Source: Cristatella mucedo
Taxonomy: Eukaryota > Bryozoa > Phylactolaemata > Cristatellidae
Assembly: GCA_009760855.2 (NCBI GenBank)
Contig: WPIO01000026.1
Span: 2,369,501-2,433,500, forward strand
Reading direction: 5' to 3'
DNA length: 64,000 nt
Part shown: one piece after another, positions 60,370 through 64,000 of the stretch
Layout: each line of letters begins with the position of its first letter
Position numbering within the stretch: the first letter of the stretch is position 1
Made by a program: the position numbers and the translations under genes
Notes under the pieces: model-generated
What the model was told of the DNA's origin: nothing
Databases searched by the model: none
Seen by the model: only the letters and a program-made list of their open reading frames with translations

Positions 60370-61005
60370 GCGCAAAACAGACTTGCAGTTATATTAGATA
60401 GGCTAGCGTTACTAAAAGAATGAACCAGGCAGTGTTTCCAGCCATACTGAGCTGCTACTTCAATGCTGCCAAGTATTCTAAATTCTCTCCTTAACATTTC
60501 ATTATCGTCGAAGCGAATCGGAAACTGCGTGTAGATACTTGGCGTGAGCTAATCGTGTGCTTTATCAAGTATATCCTACTTCGGAGCTATTTCCCTTCAC
60601 TCTTTGACAGTCTCCAAGGACTCGGTACGCAGAATCCTTGCTCCGGATATCACGTGACTAGACGCAGTCACCTTTGCAAGCATGTCTCAACGGGTCACCT
60701 GCTGCGCCAGCCTAAGCTCACGGTTGTAACGTCTGCCACTGGCGCTCCGGGGGATATGTTTCCGTCATGTGGTCTTAGTTTTTACAAGGCTAACTAATAA
60801 TATCTCGTGTTACTCTTTAGCTCTTTTAGCTTAGATGTTAGCTCGGGCAGGTTAAACTCGGTGCAGACGCCGCGGTACCCTCCACCGGAAACCGGACGAT
60901 GTTTTTTTCATCAAGAATGGCTATTTATGGACTAAGCAATCATACTTATGAATAAATCTCAGGAATACACCATTCCAACAGCTGTAATTTTGAAATTCCA
61001 GTGAT
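60370..61005. other. No supported gene; possible LINE-B scrap
   Basis: 60430-60500 (CCATACTGAGCTGCTACTTC) resembles the LINE-B 3' UTR. The rest shows nothing. Confidence 0.3.
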
Positions 61006-61009
61006 TTCC

Positions 61010-61165
61010 AGGCTTTGGGAGCTTACGAACTAAAGGCACGGTCTCCAGAGGATTTGAGATTTGTACGAGGAATTGATAGACTGTTGGATTCCGTAAAGCG
61101 GGTGTTGCAATGCTTGGCCTGGTGGGGGAATAGATCTGAGAGATAGGCTGGAGCCAAAGACCTTT
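61010..61165 (-). repeat. L2-A fragment, minus strand
   Basis: CCAGGCTTTGGGAGCTTACG, with CACGGTCTCCAGAGGATTTG and GCTTGGCCTGGTGGGGGAAT, is the complement of the GDRAFSSYAPKAW coding end and upstream. It runs to TAGGCTGGAGCCAAAGA. Confidence 0.8.
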
Positions 61166-62750
61166 ACTGTCTTAAAGCTGTAGCTACACAATCCCAACGA
61201 CACAATATTGCGAAGTAAATATGATAAAATGAATTAAAGCTGCAGGTACATTGTGCTTGATACAGACTAAAGCGAAAACCCAGGATCGGCTCTGCCGAAT
61301 GCTCACTCGGTGGCTACACTGGGAGAAAAAAAATTTTTTCAAAAGTCTGAATGACCCTGCTTTTTGGCTGTAGATGGCTGGTTCCAAGAATCATTACACT
61401 GGGAGCCAGAATAAAATTTCGAAAAAGTCTAGAAAATAACGAGCCCACCACTAGAAAATAACCACTAGCGCTGCCAATCGAAAAGAAAACTGACTTACTA
61501 CGAACCAAAAGAAAAAGGTTAAAAAGGTTGTGGCGCAGCAGAATATCCAAACATTTTAAACGAACGAACACAATCGTCGTCTTTTGGAAGCTTTTCCCAC
61601 GGTACGTCTCGTTGTTCCAACATGCTCAAGCAAAGTCGTCTCTGATACACAGACTCGATGGGTAGAATTTGCTGTGGAATAACTACAGCTAATTATGACT
61701 AAGGCACCTGCGCAGGTAAGCTTTCTAGAATAACCTTCTTGACTTCTGATGACTTGTAGATTAGTTCATCTGAAAGCAAGCAAGCTAAGAGCTCATCAGC
61801 TGCAGTTACCATTTTAGCAAACTGTGCACTGGGCGCTCAGTTCATTAAGCTAGCCAGAAAAACACTGTGAGGCAGTCTACATTAGGCTGTAAGGATGTGT
61901 TTCGGATTGATAAGTCGATGCTTGGAGACTAGAATTCTCATTTAATACTGACTGTGTTAATGCAGAGAGCGCGAGGTGAAGGGCGAATATAGAGGAGCAT
62001 CCGTCCAGCCCGCGAAGCCATAGTGAGGTAAGAAGCCGAAATTGACCCGCTGAGCCCGATGACGATGCATTAGTTGGGCGTGGAAGAGCTTAGACTGCCG
62101 GTCCTTTGAGTCACCTAAGCATTCTGGGCGATTGGTGGGTCGCACGTGCGTCCAGCGCTGCGAGAGCTAGAGTGCCGGCAGGTAAAGCTTCTACCTCTCG
62201 ATAGCTCAAGGTTTCACTTGCCGCTACAAGCTCGCGAGTTGAAACGAGAGAGCAGGAGTATTCATCCGCTTCCGCAGCTGTGCGCAGCGGCTTCTCTGTG
62301 CCTGTGAAAATGCTTCTGACGATCGGTTTCGGTCCTTCCCTGGCATCTTTAGTATGTATGCATAAATAGGTCTATATGCTCAATGGAACTCAAGCTTACC
62401 GGACGCAATAAAAAACGAGTCGCTTGAAACCGGAGCAGGTATTCGCATCCTTTCACTTCGCAGTGCTCAGCCTACCAAATTGGATAACAATTTCAATATG
62501 CAACATGTATAGGTACGACAGAAAACAAATGTAGAAACTCTTAACTGACCAACTAAGTATTATTAACTATTACTAACTACTTTTGCCAGTATTTGGTTGT
62601 GCGTTTGGGAGGTCTTTTGTGGGTTCTATTTTATTCAAACAATTACCTTGAAATAGGCGTACATAGCACTTCAACCTCACAAAGCTGAAAAAGGTTCTGT
62701 CAGTATAGGTGTAGTAGTTACAAATTTCAGAGACTTTACAACTGGATTTA
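61166..62750. other. No gene seen
   Basis: Mixed composition. Nothing was recognised on either strand. Confidence 0.35.
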
Positions 62751-62754
62751 GTGG

Positions 62755-62932
62755 CGCTTAAATAACGATCTGCAGCTGGGCTACATAGCTGTGAGCGCCG
62801 CAGTTCCTACAGTACTCCAGCTCTCACTGACGTGAAGTAGCTTCCCAACAAGCAGCGAGTCAACTTGAAGAATATCATTTACTCACTGATAGGTCTCTTC
62901 ATTCTCTTATTACGGTCTACCTATCCAAACTA
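62755..62932 (+). repeat. L2-A fragment cut by LINE-B
   Basis: CGATCTGCAGCTGGGCTACA, with GAGCGCCGCAGTTCCTAC, CAAGCAGCGAGTCAACTTGA and GGTCTCTTCATTCTCTTATT, follows the L2-A RT C-terminal region. It stops abruptly where the LINE-B 3' end begins. Confidence 0.7.
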
Positions 62933-62934
62933 CT

Positions 62935-63960
62935 ATGTATCTCCGTCTGTAACTCCCCAAATTCATAAGACCATGTTGGTGTTACGCAGGAGAGTTTCAT
63001 ATAGCGCACTCACAGCTTAGGCGGCTTTCGGTACGCATTCGGTAGCCAACAGACTTCGTCTCACGCAACAAAGAGAAATTGGGAAGCATAGCACAGTCAG
63101 GAGAGCAGTTGAGGTAATGAGTAGCGTGGAAGTAGCAGCTCAGGACCGCTGAAAAGGATGTGCCATAGTCGGCAGTAGGAGAGTAGTTGTCGTTGCGTAA
63201 GAATTGTGGAAGTGAGTTCGACAGCCTAGGACCTGCAGAGCTAAAGCTTCTATCGCCAACGGTCTTTAAGCGGAGGAATGGGACAGCTAATTTATTGTCC
63301 ACACAGGACCCGAGGGCGCAAACAGGCTAAAACTGGTGCAGCAGTTCAGCTAGGTACGAAGAAGCCAAGCCGCGGCGGGCCTTGTGGGTCAGCGTAAGAA
63401 CTTTGCTCTGCTCCCGTTGCTCAACCGGCATCCATCCTAGCTCTTTTAGCAAAGGAGGCTATTTCTCAAAACCTCTGGGACTTGAAGACTAGCCTTTCAG
63501 CCATATTCATAGCCTGCTGCAGTGCCCTAATAGCTTGGCAGCCCAGCCAAAAGGGAATTACAATAATCAAGCCGAGGCAGAACTAAGGAGCTATTTAATT
63601 TTTTTACAAGCAAATGTGGGAGACAACTCCTAATCTTTGATAGGGATCGGACGTGATGGCTAGCTGTAGAAGCAGTCTTCTGAATGAAGCTTTTAAAATT
63701 GAGGCAGCTATCGAAAACGACACCTAAATTTCGAGCACGTTGTGATGGTCGCACAATAGCATCACCTTTAGAAGAGCTAAGCCTTTTAATCCAGCCACAC
63801 GCTTAGGGTGTCCTATTAGCAGCAGTTCGGTTTTATTATCATTTAATTTCAGGAAGTTTTCCGACATCCAGGATCGAATATCGGCAAGGCAAGCATTCAG
63901 TTTCTCAGTTGCCGCAGCAAAGTGCATCCTATCAGGTTATGCGTAGTACCACCTGCTTGG
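62935..63960 (-). mobile_element. LINE-B copy, minus strand, running to the window edge
   Basis: The 3' end at 62935 (GTATCTCCGTCTGTAACTCC) leads into the 3' UTR and C-terminal coding block at 63302-62997 (MDNKLAVPFLRLKTVGDRSF). Upstream parts are 63754-63527 (ARNLGVVFDSCLNFKSFIQK, then LDYCNSLLAGLP) and 63927-63724 (SWMSENFLKLNDNKTELLLI). Frames are broken between blocks. It may continue beyond the window. Confidence 0.82.
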
Positions 63961-64000
63961 CATTCTCGAATAAATTCTCCTTGGCGTTTTTTTGGTTTGA

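Overview
This is eukaryotic, intron-containing and repeat-rich DNA from an invertebrate animal. The signs are L2-type non-LTR retrotransposons with (ATT)n tails, tRNA-derived SINEs, a hAT DNA transposon, long (TA)n, (TC)n and (TGTGTC)n arrays, and AATAAA signals. Nothing looks bacterial or viral. The phylum is not fixed by anything I can see. A chelicerate such as a tick is compatible with the secreted cysteine-rich genes and the SINE load, but that is inference.

The only complete gene models I can support are two paralogous three-exon genes on the + strand, at 38516-39150 and 54997-57756. Each encodes a secreted protein of about 126-129 residues with a signal peptide and 12 cysteines in the same order, arranged in a VWC-like or antistasin-like pattern. 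Both have introns in phase 1 then phase 2, a downstream AATAAA, and a shared 13-nt promoter motif containing a CRE-like core. They are an old tandem duplication pushed about 16 kb apart by transposon insertions, and I consider them the most interesting content here.

Layout: 1-760 holds a decayed hAT transposase piece and a SINE. 2.9-5.0 kb is L2 material on the - strand. 9.06-11.28 kb is the best L2 copy, with an RT ORF carrying one frameshift. 17.5-21.6 kb holds unrecognised coding-like segments (including a two-exon candidate at 21234-21602), an inverted SINE pair and a near-perfect 77-nt palindrome. 23.5-24.4 kb and 30.7-31.3 kb are CpG-rich islands. 25433-28074 is a hAT transposon with perfect 14-bp TIRs and an 8-bp target duplication but a dead transposase. 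32.0-33.7 kb has a long TA hairpin, a SINE and an L2 3' end. 37-45 kb contains gene 1 surrounded by fragments of L2 and of a second LINE family (called LINE-B here, with a GGAGATACATTAC tail). 47.0-48.5 kb has a LINE-B end fused to a purine-rich minisatellite. 49.9-51.5 kb holds an L2 copy next to a coding-like segment. Gene 2 follows, its second intron enlarged by a (TC)n array and an L2 fragment. 58.9-64 kb is again LINE sequence, partly mosaic and nested.

The repeats show a workable ecology. One SINE family has a 3' end resembling that of the L2 elements in the same window, as expected if the SINE borrows the L2 reverse transcriptase. Element ages differ: the hAT boundaries are fresh, while most LINE copies are 5'-truncated and frame-broken. 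Family names (L2-A, LINE-B, SINE-1/2/3) are local labels. Fragment boundaries are estimated by eye, usually to within tens of bases.
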